Shown: positions 1 to 6,706 of the stretch, piece after piece
Layout: each line of letters opens with the position of its first letter
Numbering within the stretch: position 1 is the first letter of the stretch
Assembly (NCBI GenBank): GCA_035285405.1
Contig: JAYKJI010000027.1
Span: 1 to 19,180 of the forward strand
Length of the DNA: 19,180 nt
Direction: 5' to 3'
Source: Woronichinia sp035285405
Lineage (GTDB): Bacteria > Cyanobacteriota > Cyanobacteriia > Cyanobacteriales > Microcystaceae
The notes under the pieces: model-generated
What the model was told of the DNA's origin: nothing
Seen by the model: the letters and a program-made list of their open reading frames with translations, nothing else
Database searches by the model: none
Made by a program: the position numbers and the translations under genes

Positions 1-2
1 GG

Positions 3-83
3 ATATTCCTATGTCCCTCTTTTAAAGACTATGCGCTTTATTTAACTATTTTCAACGCATTCAATGAATTAATATTAATTTAG
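3..83 (+). other. possible 3' end of an upstream gene
   Basis: One frame is open from the window edge to a TAG at 81-83 and reads as 26 plausible residues ending FNELILI. It stops 9 bases before the next ATG, the spacing expected of an upstream operon partner. A second frame is also open from the edge and stops at 43-45, so the choice is weak. Nothing here identifies a family. Confidence 0.2.
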
Positions 84-92
84 GTTAATTTT

Positions 93-1055
93 ATGGAAAA
101 TTTTGACATTTATGTAAAAACTTCGGCGATGGGTCAGACGGGTATCCATTGGCGGCAAATTGGTTCTGATGATGAACAGCCTATCAAAACACCCACGTTA
201 ATTCAAGACAAAATTCTGACGAATGAGGATGGCTATCCGATAATCGTTAATGACTTATTGGATGAAGTTAAACCTTCATTATTGATTTATCGTAAAAATG
301 GACAAATTTTGTTAGAAATTGCAGGTACTGAGTCACCAGAACGTTCTAGTCGAATGGGACGAAAGGTTTTAAATCTGATTGTCTGGATTGCAGAAGATAA
401 TGATGAGAATGAAAAAATTATTAGAAAAATTGCTTATAGTGGTATTCAGAACATTCTAGGAGATGATCTAGCTTTTAGCCGTATGATTCAAGAATCTATT
501 GATTTTTATGAACGTGAAGAGTTTAGATGTGATCGAACAAAAGTCAATGAGTATGTTAACAGGCTAGATGATGTTGATTCAGCAGAAAACCCTAATCTTG
601 AACAATTAATCAGCATTAAATCTGATGATTATCTAACAAAATTAGCAGAAGATATTAAAAAATATTCTCTTCCTCAAAAATGGAATGATAGTCATGGAAA
701 AAGTAAAGAGGATGGAGTTTTAGTGGTTGTGACAGAACAACTAGAGCAGAAAGATATTTTTTATCTAGCAGAAGTTTGGCGAGGATTTGCTTCTAATGTA
801 GAAAAAATTAAATCTAATCCCCCCGAAACAGTTTCTACTGTCCCCGAAATTACTGCTATCCCAACCCCAAATAGTTCTACTGAAGAGGAGGTCAATACGG
901 GAAAAAAGTATATGGTGATTTTAATGGCAATTATAGTGATTTTGATCATAGTAATGAGTATTCTGGTTATACAGCCCAAAGTGCTGAAACATCCACCTAC
1001 CCAAACTCCACCCAATCAAGAAAACAGTCAATACAATCAGAATTCTCTTCTTTAA
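93..1055 (+). CDS. hypothetical protein with C-terminal membrane anchor
   Basis: I do not recognise this 320-residue protein. Residues 1-240 look like a soluble, acidic, mixed alpha/beta domain, with strand-like stretches around 62-78 (LLIYRKNGQILLEIAG) and 207-214 (DGVLVVVT). Residues 240-270 form a Pro/Ser/Thr/Glu-rich linker. Residues 273-294 are a strong hydrophobic helix of almost only I, L, V and M, preceded by GKK. A polar, Asn/Gln-rich tail of about 26 residues follows. The likely form is a cytoplasmic domain tethered to the membrane near its C-terminus. The ATG at 93 has only a weak TAGG ahead of it. The next gene starts two bases after this stop, so the two are almost surely co-translated. 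The gene is AT-rich and has no HIP1 site, which suits accessory DNA. A conflict or stress-sensing role is possible but is only a guess. Confidence 0.75.
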   Translation: MENFDIYVKTSAMGQTGIHWRQIGSDDEQPIKTPTLIQDKILTNEDGYPIIVNDLLDEVKPSLLIYRKNGQILLEIAGTESPERSSRMGRKVLNLIVWIAEDNDENEKIIRKIAYSGIQNILGDDLAFSRMIQESIDFYEREEFRCDRTKVNEYVNRLDDVDSAENPNLEQLISIKSDDYLTKLAEDIKKYSLPQKWNDSHGKSKEDGVLVVVTEQLEQKDIFYLAEVWRGFASNVEKIKSNPPETVSTVPEITAIPTPNSSTEEEVNTGKKYMVILMAIIVILIIVMSILVIQPKVLKHPPTQTPPNQENSQYNQNSLL

Positions 1056-1057
1056 AT

Positions 1058-1627
1058 ATGTCGTCAAGTCCTAAAGTTGTGCAAAAGCTATCTTCAGGAT
1101 TCCATCAAGGAAGATTTCATCAAGGAATTTTTCCTCAAACTTTTGAATCTTCAATGATAAAAATAAAAAGAATTCATCGCTACGAAGTTGCTGCTATAAT
1201 TTATTTCTTATGGCTATTGACTAATCACCAAAATAGTGAACTTGAAAATATTCATTTAGAGAATTCTTGTAATGCTTGTAGTAATTTGATAGAATCTCTT
1301 AATAAATATTCTGATACCCAAGATATTGATGACATTATTGACAAAAACTCTAATCTTTTTGGTTCTCTTATTGAAAATGCTGGGGCGTTAATACCAGATG
1401 TTTTGAAGGACAAATCAATCCATGAAGAAAGTAAAAAGAGATTCGAGGAATTATCTCTAGAATTCCAAGTTTTCATACTTCAAATCATTAATCTTCATTT
1501 GGCGGCTCAACAAGGTAGATTTAACCAAAATGACTTAGGTCAAATCTGTTGGAGGGATTACGAAACATTTTTAAGTAAAATCAAAAAAATCTCTCCAATC
1601 AAACCATATTTTAAAACAATAAATTAA
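1058..1627 (+). CDS. hypothetical protein, partner of the membrane-anchored protein upstream
   Basis: This 189-residue protein is of unknown family. Its ATG lies two bases after the upstream TAA with no Shine-Dalgarno of its own, which points to translational coupling. An alternative start is the ATG at 1154 (Met33), where the sequence becomes basic (MIKIKRIHRYE). The first 32 residues look low-complexity and carry a short duplication (HQGRF then HQGIF). The rest is mostly helical, with a hydrophobic stretch at about 44-55 (VAAIIYFLWLL) that may be a buried helix or a weak membrane segment. A Cys pair CNAC sits at about 70-73. The tail is basic (residues about 174-189). It is probably the second half of a two-component accessory unit with the preceding gene. 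Both lack HIP1 and are AT-rich. I infer no specific function. Confidence 0.65.
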   Translation: MSSSPKVVQKLSSGFHQGRFHQGIFPQTFESSMIKIKRIHRYEVAAIIYFLWLLTNHQNSELENIHLENSCNACSNLIESLNKYSDTQDIDDIIDKNSNLFGSLIENAGALIPDVLKDKSIHEESKKRFEELSLEFQVFILQIINLHLAAQQGRFNQNDLGQICWRDYETFLSKIKKISPIKPYFKTIN

Positions 1628-1670
1628 ATTAAATGAAATTGAGGGGACTAGAAAAATAAATTGTTCAATA

Positions 1671-1833
1671 CTTGAAGGTATTATTTTGGGTGACTTATTA
1701 AAAAGATAGATACTTTGTTCAGGTAAAATTCAATCCTGAACTCGGAACCATTGAATGGCCGAATGGAGCCAATCTCGATTCCGATGTTTTGTATTCAGTC
1801 CTATCAAATACTCCCATTAGTTCGTATGTATAG
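1671..1833 (+). pseudogene. DUF2442 family remnant, frameshifted
   Basis: The frame 1702-1833 encodes an orphan tail, RYFVQVKFNPELG, then TIEWPNGANLDSDVLYS. It matches the C-terminal half of DUF2442 proteins, whose hallmark is a WPNG(A)DL..D.LY motif. The frame has no start codon, because a TAA at 1699-1701 precedes it. A second frame at 1671-1709 (LEGIILGDLLKR then TAG) looks like the preceding part of the family, shifted by one base. DUF2442 genes are small and often sit with DUF4160 genes in toxin-antitoxin-like pairs. Here no intact partner is visible. I read it as a decayed gene on the strength of the C-terminal motif; the upstream part is less certain. Confidence 0.6.
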
Positions 1834-1961
1834 ACTACCAATTTTTAGTGATTTCTGCGATCGCTTTTTGTGGGGATAAGGTTCGAGGAGGCGATCACGG
1901 ATGTCATAATTGCTCAAGCAGAGTAAAATAAAAGTCTGTATTGAAAAAGAGGAAAGTAACA

Positions 1962-2180
1962 ATGCCACAAACCATGCCATTTAGTCAAATCTTGGAAATG
2001 ATTGACTATCTCTCTTTTGATGAACAAGACGACTTGATCAATATTGTTAAACATCGGCAAATCGAAAAAAGACGAGAACAAATAGCTCAAAAAATTTCTC
2101 AAGCTAGACAAGACTATCAAAATGGTAATGTTTTTCGGGGAAATATTGATGATATTATTGCCGAACTGAACAATGATTAA
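1962..2180 (+). CDS. putative antitoxin of a type II toxin-antitoxin pair
   Basis: This 72-residue acidic/basic helical protein precedes a RelE/YafQ-like toxin and is probably its antitoxin. The ATG at 1962 is chosen because AGAGGAAAG lies about 5 bases ahead; a TTG at 1941 would add seven residues but would lie upstream of that site. The N-terminal part (about 1-30) resembles the short helical opening of many cyanobacterial antitoxins, with LEMIDYLSFDEQDDLINIV. A basic helix follows (RQIEKRREQIAQKISQAR). The tail FRGNIDDIIAELNND probably wraps the toxin. The reading frame overlaps the toxin gene by 8 bases, the usual arrangement for coupled expression. Family membership is inferred from context and length rather than a named motif. 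Confidence 0.75.
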   Translation: MPQTMPFSQILEMIDYLSFDEQDDLINIVKHRQIEKRREQIAQKISQARQDYQNGNVFRGNIDDIIAELNND

Positions 2181-2457
2181 CTTAGTTTTTAGCCAATCAT
2201 TTAAACGAGCTTTTAAAACAACGATTAAACGACAACCCGAATTAAAATCGAAAATAGAAGCCAAATTAAGACTACTCGCTGATGATCCCTATAATCCAAG
2301 ATTACGCACTCATAAATTAAAGGGAAAATTATCGGGTGCTTGGGCTTTTTCTGTTGAATATAATTGCCGAATTATCTTCAATTTTGAACTAAATCATGAA
2401 ACCCAAGAAGAAGAAATTAACCTAATTGATATTGGAACTCACGATGAGGTTTATTAA
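2173..2457 (+). CDS. RelE/YafQ-like type II toxin (mRNA interferase)
   Basis: This 94-residue basic protein has the layout of the RelE/ParE superfamily. An N-terminal helical pair (FSQSFKRAFKTTIKRQPELKSKI) is followed by LRTHKLKGKLSGAWAFSV, then strands EYNCRIIFNFE and INLIDIGTHDEVY. The closing GTHDEVY is typical of the YafQ/YoeB-like branch, in which toxins cleave mRNA on the ribosome. R44 or R46 and R66 plus the C-terminal H90 and Y94 are the likely active-site positions. The ATG overlaps the end of the antitoxin gene by 8 bases, so translation is probably coupled. Length is normal for the family and nothing looks truncated. A ParE-type gyrase poison cannot be excluded from sequence alone, but the HDEVY ending favours a ribonuclease. 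Confidence 0.88.
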   Translation: MINLVFSQSFKRAFKTTIKRQPELKSKIEAKLRLLADDPYNPRLRTHKLKGKLSGAWAFSVEYNCRIIFNFELNHETQEEEINLIDIGTHDEVY

Positions 2458-2581
2458 ATATAATTGTTAATTGTGTTGATAAGGTTTTCGCAATTGGTGA
2501 TCGCTTTTTATTAAGTATGTCGCCGATCGCTATTACTGTGAATCCTGATTTTTAGGTGATCGTTTTGGAGGTTGAAGGGGG

Positions 2582-2736
2582 AAAACGGCGATCACATTTT
2601 CAATGGACAATGGATAACTATTAACCATTTACTATCAACTATTAATCAAGAGATGATCGCATTTTCAATTGATAATTAACAATGGACAATTAACAATTAT
2701 CAACTATTCATTGTCAACTATCAATTAATCGGCGAG
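2582..2736. repeat. degenerate AT-rich palindromic repeat, copy A
   Basis: The 328-base gap 2458-2785 holds near-HIP1 sites and one copy of a repeat built from TCAACTATTCA, CAATGGACAATGGATAA and related words. Its inner part folds on itself: AATTGATAATTAACAAT at 2667-2683 is complementary to 2710-2726 at 15 of 17 positions, with a 26-base loop. The copy runs from GGCGATCAC to TCGGCGAG. It carries no plausible gene and lies just upstream of the PD-(D/E)XK-like gene. Confidence 0.75.
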
Positions 2737-2785
2737 ATTTGTTAGAATAGCTATAACTAAAACCAAATCACAGTAAAAATCATCT

Positions 2786-3364
2786 ATGGCAACTACAGCA
2801 GAAGACGTATGGCAACTTTTAGCCGAATTGACCACCGCTCAAAAAGAAACCGACCGACAACTCAAGGAACAACAAAAAGAAAGCGAGAGACGGCAGAAAG
2901 AGATTGACCGACAACTTAAAGAACTCGGTAAACAAATTGGTGGCCTTGGCGCGAAATTTGGCAGCTTTACCGAAGGTCTTGCCCTTCCCTCAATGGAAGC
3001 GATTTTAAGGCAACGGTTTGGGATGGAAATCATTAGCCCTAGTGTCCGCGCTAGTAAAGAGGGACAACATCTGGAAATAGATGTCCTTGCCTATGCTAAT
3101 GGTAATATTAACACTGCTTATATCGTCGAAGTTAAAAGTCATGCAAGAGAAGAATCTATTGCTCAATTAAAAGGCATTTTGCAACGTTTTCGTACCTTTT
3201 TCCCTGAACACAAAGATAAACAACTCTATGGCGTATTAGCATCTGTTGATTTGTCCAATGATTTACGCACAAAAATTTTACAGGAAGGGCTTTATGTTGC
3301 TCGTATTCACGATCAGGTTTTTGAACTCGATATTCCCGATAATTTTCAACCTCAATCTTATTAA
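2786..3364 (+). CDS. DUF3782-like PD-(D/E)XK nuclease-fold protein
   Basis: This 192-residue protein begins with a charged coiled coil (about residues 15-50, Gln/Lys/Glu-rich) and continues with a restriction-endonuclease-like core. The core signature is E97-I-D99 in a strand, then 15 residues to E115-V-K117 (YIVEVKSH), the D...EXK pattern of PD-(D/E)XK enzymes. E63 in SFTEG could be the extra acidic residue of the first helix. The order, coiled coil then nuclease-like core, is that of the DUF3782 proteins common in cyanobacteria. Function of the family is not established to my knowledge; DNA cleavage or binding is inferred from the fold. The gene stands alone, with copies of one AT-rich repeat on both sides. 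The ATG at 2786 has no clear Shine-Dalgarno. Confidence 0.82.
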   Translation: MATTAEDVWQLLAELTTAQKETDRQLKEQQKESERRQKEIDRQLKELGKQIGGLGAKFGSFTEGLALPSMEAILRQRFGMEIISPSVRASKEGQHLEIDVLAYANGNINTAYIVEVKSHAREESIAQLKGILQRFRTFFPEHKDKQLYGVLASVDLSNDLRTKILQEGLYVARIHDQVFELDIPDNFQPQSY

Positions 3365-3373
3365 TATGTCTGG

Positions 3374-3483
3374 GCGATCGCTTCTTCAATGTAAACCATC
3401 AACTATTCACTATCAACTATTAATTAATCAGCATTTTCAATGGATAATGGATAATTATCAACTATTTATTAATCGGCGATCGC
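3374..3483. repeat. AT-rich repeat, copy B, bounded by two HIP1 octamers
   Basis: The stretch starts with GCGATCGC at 3374-3381 and ends with GCGATCGC at 3476-3483. Between them lie the words TCAACTATTCACTATCAACT, CAATGGATAATGGATAAT and TATCAACTATTTATTAATC. These match copies A and C. It fills the gap between the nuclease-like gene and the retropepsin-like gene. Short open frames across it are translations of the repeat. Confidence 0.75.
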
Positions 3484-3537
3484 CGTCTTGTCGTCTATAA
3501 TTATTGTTGAAGATAATATAAAAAGGGTATGGTTCTG

Positions 3538-3978
3538 ATGGGTTTAGTCTTCTCTGAAATTAAATTAAGTAATCCTAGCCAGGCTCAACTTCACTCAATG
3601 ACCGTTGAAGCCTTAGTAGATTCTGGCGCAGTGCATTTATGTATTCCAACTCATGTTCAAATTCAATTACAGTTAGAAACAGTAGATCAAAAAGAAGTTA
3701 CCCTAGCCGATGGTAGCCAGCGTCTAATTCCCTATGTTGGGCCAATCAAAATTCAGTTTGAAAATCGTATTGGTTTTGCTGGAGCTTTAGTCATGGGAGA
3801 TCAGGTTTTATTAGGAGCAATTCCAATGGAAGATATGGATTTAGTGATTATTCCTTCTGAACGAAAACTTGCCGTTAATCCCCGTAGCCCCAATATTGCT
3901 AGTTCGATCGCCAAAAAATTAACTTATTATAAAGATGTATCCATTCGTCAGAATTTAGAGTCAATGGACAATAAATAA
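3538..3978 (+). CDS. retropepsin-like (clan AA) aspartic protease
   Basis: This 146-residue protein has the single-domain retropepsin layout. The N-terminal strand MGLVFSEIKLSNP is followed by ALVDSGAVHLCIP, where D28-S-G30 is the catalytic triad that pairs across a homodimer. The flap region (VTLADGSQ...) comes next, then VLLGAIPMEDMDLVI (about 90-104), the hydrophobic-hydrophobic-Gly motif that braces the active site. Length is near the usual 120-140 of bacterial members. I start at the ATG at 3538 because family members open with MGL; an in-frame ATG at 3529 adds three residues and neither has a clear ribosome binding site. The natural substrate of these bacterial proteases is unknown. The last five codons (SMDNK) and the stop are formed by AT-rich repeat copy C, so the C-terminus seems to have been set by the repeat. 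Confidence 0.85.
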   Translation: MGLVFSEIKLSNPSQAQLHSMTVEALVDSGAVHLCIPTHVQIQLQLETVDQKEVTLADGSQRLIPYVGPIKIQFENRIGFAGALVMGDQVLLGAIPMEDMDLVIIPSERKLAVNPRSPNIASSIAKKLTYYKDVSIRQNLESMDNK

Positions 3979-4028
3979 TTATCAACTATTCACTATCAAC
4001 TATTCACTATCAATTAATGAGCGATCGC
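3960..4028. repeat. AT-rich repeat, copy C, overlapping a gene end
   Basis: The copy begins with TCAATGGACAATAAATAAT, runs through two tandem TCAACTATTCACTA units and ends at GCGATCGC (4021-4028). Its first bases are the last codons and stop of the protease gene. It lies about 70 bases upstream of the ilvC promoter. Confidence 0.7.
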
Positions 4029-4092
4029 GTTTTTACGGGTAAAAGAGAACTAACCAATAGAACCCCAAAGGGCCTTAAAGGCGATCGCACCC

Positions 4093-4101
4093 TGATATAA
4101 T
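4093..4101 (+). promoter_or_regulatory. extended -10 promoter of ilvC
   Basis: TGATATAAT is a perfect TGn plus TATAAT extended -10, 53 bases before the ilvC ATG. A -35 is poor: CTTAAA at 4074-4079 with a 16-base spacer is the best match. Extended -10 promoters do not need a strong -35. Confidence 0.6.
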
Positions 4102-4154
4102 AAAGAGTTTGTAGATAACCGTTTGCAGAATTTACCGTTGCAGGAAGGAGACAG

Positions 4155-5144
4155 ATGGCTCGGATGTATTACGATCAAGATGCCAATTTAGACCTGTTGG
4201 CAGGCAAAACCGTCGCAATTATTGGCTACGGATCGCAGGGTCATGCCCATGCCCTCAACTTGAAGGACAGTGGTGTTAATGTTGTCGTGGGGCTGTACTC
4301 CGGCAGTAAATCCGTGAAAAAGGCAGAAGAGGCGGGTTTAAAAGTGCTATCTGTGGCAGAAGCCGCTAAAACGGCGGATTGGATCATGATTCTGCTACCC
4401 GATGAAGTTCAGAAAACCATTTATCAAGCTGAAATTGAACCCCATTTAAGCGAAGGCAAAGTACTCTTCTTTGCGCATGGTTTTAACATTAATTTTGCCC
4501 AAATTATCCCCCCCCCAACCGTTGATGTGGTTATGGTTGCTCCTAAAGGCCCCGGCCATCTCGTGCGTCGTACCTATGAACAGGGTCAAGGGGTTCCGGC
4601 TCTCTTCGCCGTGTTTCAAGATGCTAGTGGTCAAGCCCGCGATCGCGCCATGGCCTACGCGAAAGGCATTGGTGGAACCCGTGCAGGGGTTTTAGAAACC
4701 ACATTTCGGGAAGAAACTGAAACCGACCTTTTTGGAGAACAAGTTGTTCTCTGTGGTGGCTTAACCGCTCTGATCAAAGCTGGTTTTGATACGCTGGTAG
4801 AGGCAGGTTATCAGCCTGAATTAGCCTATTTTGAATGCTTGCATGAAGTGAAACTAATCGTTGATCTGATTGTTGAAGGCGGTTTAGCAAAAATGCGCGA
4901 CAGTATTTCTAATACAGCCGAATATGGCGATCTGACCCGTGGCCCTCGCATTGTTACCGATGAAACCCGTGCCGAAATGCGGAAAATTCTGAGCGAAATT
5001 CAAACAGGTCAATTTGCCCGTGAATTTGTCTTAGAAAATCAAGCCGGCAAACCAGGCTTTACTGCGATGCGTCGTCGGGAATCAGAAGAATTAATCGAGG
5101 AAGTGGGCAAAGATCTACGGGCCATGTTTAGCTGGCTTAAGTAA
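4155..5144 (+). CDS. ilvC: ketol-acid reductoisomerase (NADP+), class I
   Basis: This 329-residue enzyme carries out the Mg2+-dependent isomerisation and NADPH reduction of 2-acetolactate or 2-aceto-2-hydroxybutyrate, the second common step of valine and isoleucine synthesis, in the cytoplasm. The N-terminal Rossmann domain shows IIGYGSQGHAHALNLKDSG (22-40). Ser51 and Ser53 in the GLYSGSKS loop suit binding of the NADPH 2'-phosphate. The helical knotted domain carries the expected metal ligands and catalytic residues: D191 and E195 (DLFGEQ), E227 and E231 (FECLHEV) and S252 (SISNTAEYGD), with H108 in FFAHGFN. Length is that of the short class I form and it appears complete. AGGAAGGAG lies 6 bases before the ATG, the strongest ribosome binding site in the window. 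A run of nine C at 4508-4516 encodes part of a Pro cluster. It is transcribed alone, convergent with the next gene. Confidence 0.98.
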   Translation: MARMYYDQDANLDLLAGKTVAIIGYGSQGHAHALNLKDSGVNVVVGLYSGSKSVKKAEEAGLKVLSVAEAAKTADWIMILLPDEVQKTIYQAEIEPHLSEGKVLFFAHGFNINFAQIIPPPTVDVVMVAPKGPGHLVRRTYEQGQGVPALFAVFQDASGQARDRAMAYAKGIGGTRAGVLETTFREETETDLFGEQVVLCGGLTALIKAGFDTLVEAGYQPELAYFECLHEVKLIVDLIVEGGLAKMRDSISNTAEYGDLTRGPRIVTDETRAEMRKILSEIQTGQFAREFVLENQAGKPGFTAMRRRESEELIEEVGKDLRAMFSWLK

Positions 5145-5199
5145 TCTGAGCGTGTCTTTACGGGCGCGACGAAAAAAGTAGAATAATTAGGCTGATGAA

Positions 5200-5436
5200 T
5201 CAAGGACTAGCTTCTCCCCTGGCATTTCTTTCTAGCTCTTCCACTTGCTTTTCGCGCTCGGCACTAGGCCGTTTGGGATTGGGTTTTGGCATCCAAGTTA
5301 ATAATGTTTGGTTAATACTATTACGAGTATTACGGCTATAGGTACTGAGGGGTTTGGGTAGAAATTGATCCCCAATGCCAATGAAAAATACGCCGCCAAT
5401 GATGCCAATCATTAATAAAGTTTTTACCAGTCGCAT
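5200..5436 (-). CDS. small single-pass membrane protein, hypothetical
   Basis: This 78-residue protein has one membrane helix at about residues 5-23 (KTLLMIGIIGGVFFIGIGD), after the N-terminal MRLVK. A basic soluble part follows with a Pro-rich stretch (MPKPNPKRPSAER), and a charged helix closes it (REKQVEELERNA). It looks like the short conserved membrane proteins found in many cyanobacteria, but I cannot name it. GAGGAGG lies 7 bases ahead of the ATG, a strong ribosome binding site, so the gene is real. That site could be hidden in a 6-bp hairpin (see the separate entry). It may be the last gene of a - strand group behind the pentapeptide-repeat gene and ribD; the gap to ribD is 115 bases. 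It converges with ilvC. Confidence 0.8.
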   Translation of the reverse strand: MRLVKTLLMIGIIGGVFFIGIGDQFLPKPLSTYSRNTRNSINQTLLTWMPKPNPKRPSAEREKQVEELERNARGEASP

Positions 5437-5443
5437 AACTTGT

Positions 5444-5463
5444 CCTCCTCAAGGGTCAGGAGG
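5444..5463 (-). promoter_or_regulatory. possible hairpin hiding the ribosome binding site of the 78-residue gene
   Basis: On the - strand, CCTCCT (5463-5458) can pair with AGGAGG (5449-5444) across an 8-base loop. The second arm is the Shine-Dalgarno of the 78-residue gene. The stem is 6 bp with four G-C pairs and does not extend further. It would be a simple translational switch if it forms. Chance is possible because any anti-Shine-Dalgarno word can do this. Confidence 0.35.
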
Positions 5464-5551
5464 TTTAACCTAACCTCAATAGGTCTAATTTAGCAAGGAA
5501 ATTCTGGAAATCACAGAGCAGATTAATAATCGGCAATGGGAGGTTTGTTCT

Positions 5552-6658
5552 CTAAGTTGATCGGGCTAAGTAACCTTCAATTAGCAGATCTTCTCCTAGA
5601 AATTTTGTTTTCACCTCCGTCAAGGCTAATGCCTGGGTCATTTGCTCAAAACCTAATTCTCCAATGGGAGAAAAAGATTGAGGGCCACCAATAATTTTAG
5701 GGGCAATAAAGGCCATTACTTTTTGAATAGATTGAGCCGCGATCGCCCTTGCTGCCAACGTTCCGCCACATTCCCACAGCACATTTAAACAGCCTTTTTC
5801 ATAAAGCCACTGCATCACAGTATCAGGGCCATAGGGTTCTAATTCCACCACTTCTACCCCTAACTGTCTTAACATTGCTTGGCCTTGCGGATTGGCTCCC
5901 CCAGGGACACAAACCACCGTCGGGGCCAAACTCAAATCCCACAAATTGGCCTGTTCAGGTAAATCCAGTGATCGACTCATCACCACCCGCAAAGGATTCT
6001 GCTCACTGATCCCATGACTAGTTAAGCGAGGATTATCTTTGCGTACCGTATTACCCCCCACAATCACCGCCTCACAGATTGCCCTCGTTTGATGAACATA
6101 ATTCCGTGCTGCTTTTCCCGTCACCCAAGTACTATGGCCCGTGCGAGTTGCAATTTTACCATCTAGGGTCATGGCATATTTCAAAATGCCCCAGGGTCTT
6201 TGGTATTGGATGCGATGAATAAAGGCCTCATTGCAACGCTGACATTCTGCTTCTTCAATGCCTACTTCTACTTGAATACCTGCCTCCCTTAAGCGTTGAA
6301 TCCCTTTACCCGCCACTAGCGGATTGGGATCGACCATGCCGACAATTACTTTTTCAATGCCCGCCGCCAGAATCGCTTCCGTACAAGGTGGCGTTTTACC
6401 GTAGTGATTACAGGGTTCAAGATTAACGTAAAGCGTTGCCCCCCGTGACTGTTCTCCCGCTTCCCTTAAGGCAAAAACTTCCGCATGGGGTTGACCGGCC
6501 TGGGGATGAAAACCTCTACCGATAATCTGACCATTTTTAACAATTACAGAACCCACCATCGGATTGGGAGCCGTTTTCCCTAGGGCAAGACGGGCCAATT
6601 GCAGACAAGACTGCATCATTTCCCCATCCAGGTCACTAACAGAAGCGGGTTTAACCAT
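5552..6658 (-). CDS. ribD: bifunctional riboflavin biosynthesis deaminase/reductase
   Basis: RibD catalyses two steps of riboflavin synthesis in the cytoplasm: deamination of the pyrimidine made by GTP cyclohydrolase II, then NADPH-dependent reduction of the ribose side chain. The N-terminal deaminase domain (about 14-150) shows TAPNPMVGSVIV, then HAE at 58-60 with E60 as general acid/base. Zinc would be held by H58, C83 and C92 (PCNHYGKTPPC). The reductase domain (about 155-365) opens with RPWGILKYAMTLDGKIA and includes WVTG and VGGNTVRKDNPRLT. The 368-residue length is usual for the fused enzyme and both domains look intact. The ATG at 6658 lacks a clear ribosome binding site; Met14 or Met15, just before QSCLQLARLALG, is a reasonable alternative. 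It starts 48 bases after the pentapeptide-repeat gene on the same strand. Confidence 0.95.
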   Translation of the reverse strand: MVKPASVSDLDGEMMQSCLQLARLALGKTAPNPMVGSVIVKNGQIIGRGFHPQAGQPHAEVFALREAGEQSRGATLYVNLEPCNHYGKTPPCTEAILAAGIEKVIVGMVDPNPLVAGKGIQRLREAGIQVEVGIEEAECQRCNEAFIHRIQYQRPWGILKYAMTLDGKIATRTGHSTWVTGKAARNYVHQTRAICEAVIVGGNTVRKDNPRLTSHGISEQNPLRVVMSRSLDLPEQANLWDLSLAPTVVCVPGGANPQGQAMLRQLGVEVVELEPYGPDTVMQWLYEKGCLNVLWECGGTLAARAIAAQSIQKVMAFIAPKIIGGPQSFSPIGELGFEQMTQALALTEVKTKFLGEDLLIEGYLARST

Positions 6659-6706
6659 TAGAGAAATCGCGTGGCTCTAGTAACTTTTAACCAGACAGAA
6701 ATTGGT

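Noticed and set aside
3246..3500. 84-residue open frame overlapping the nuclease-like gene end
   Set aside because: Half is the shadow of the nuclease-like gene and half is repeat copy B; no ribosome binding site or family resemblance.
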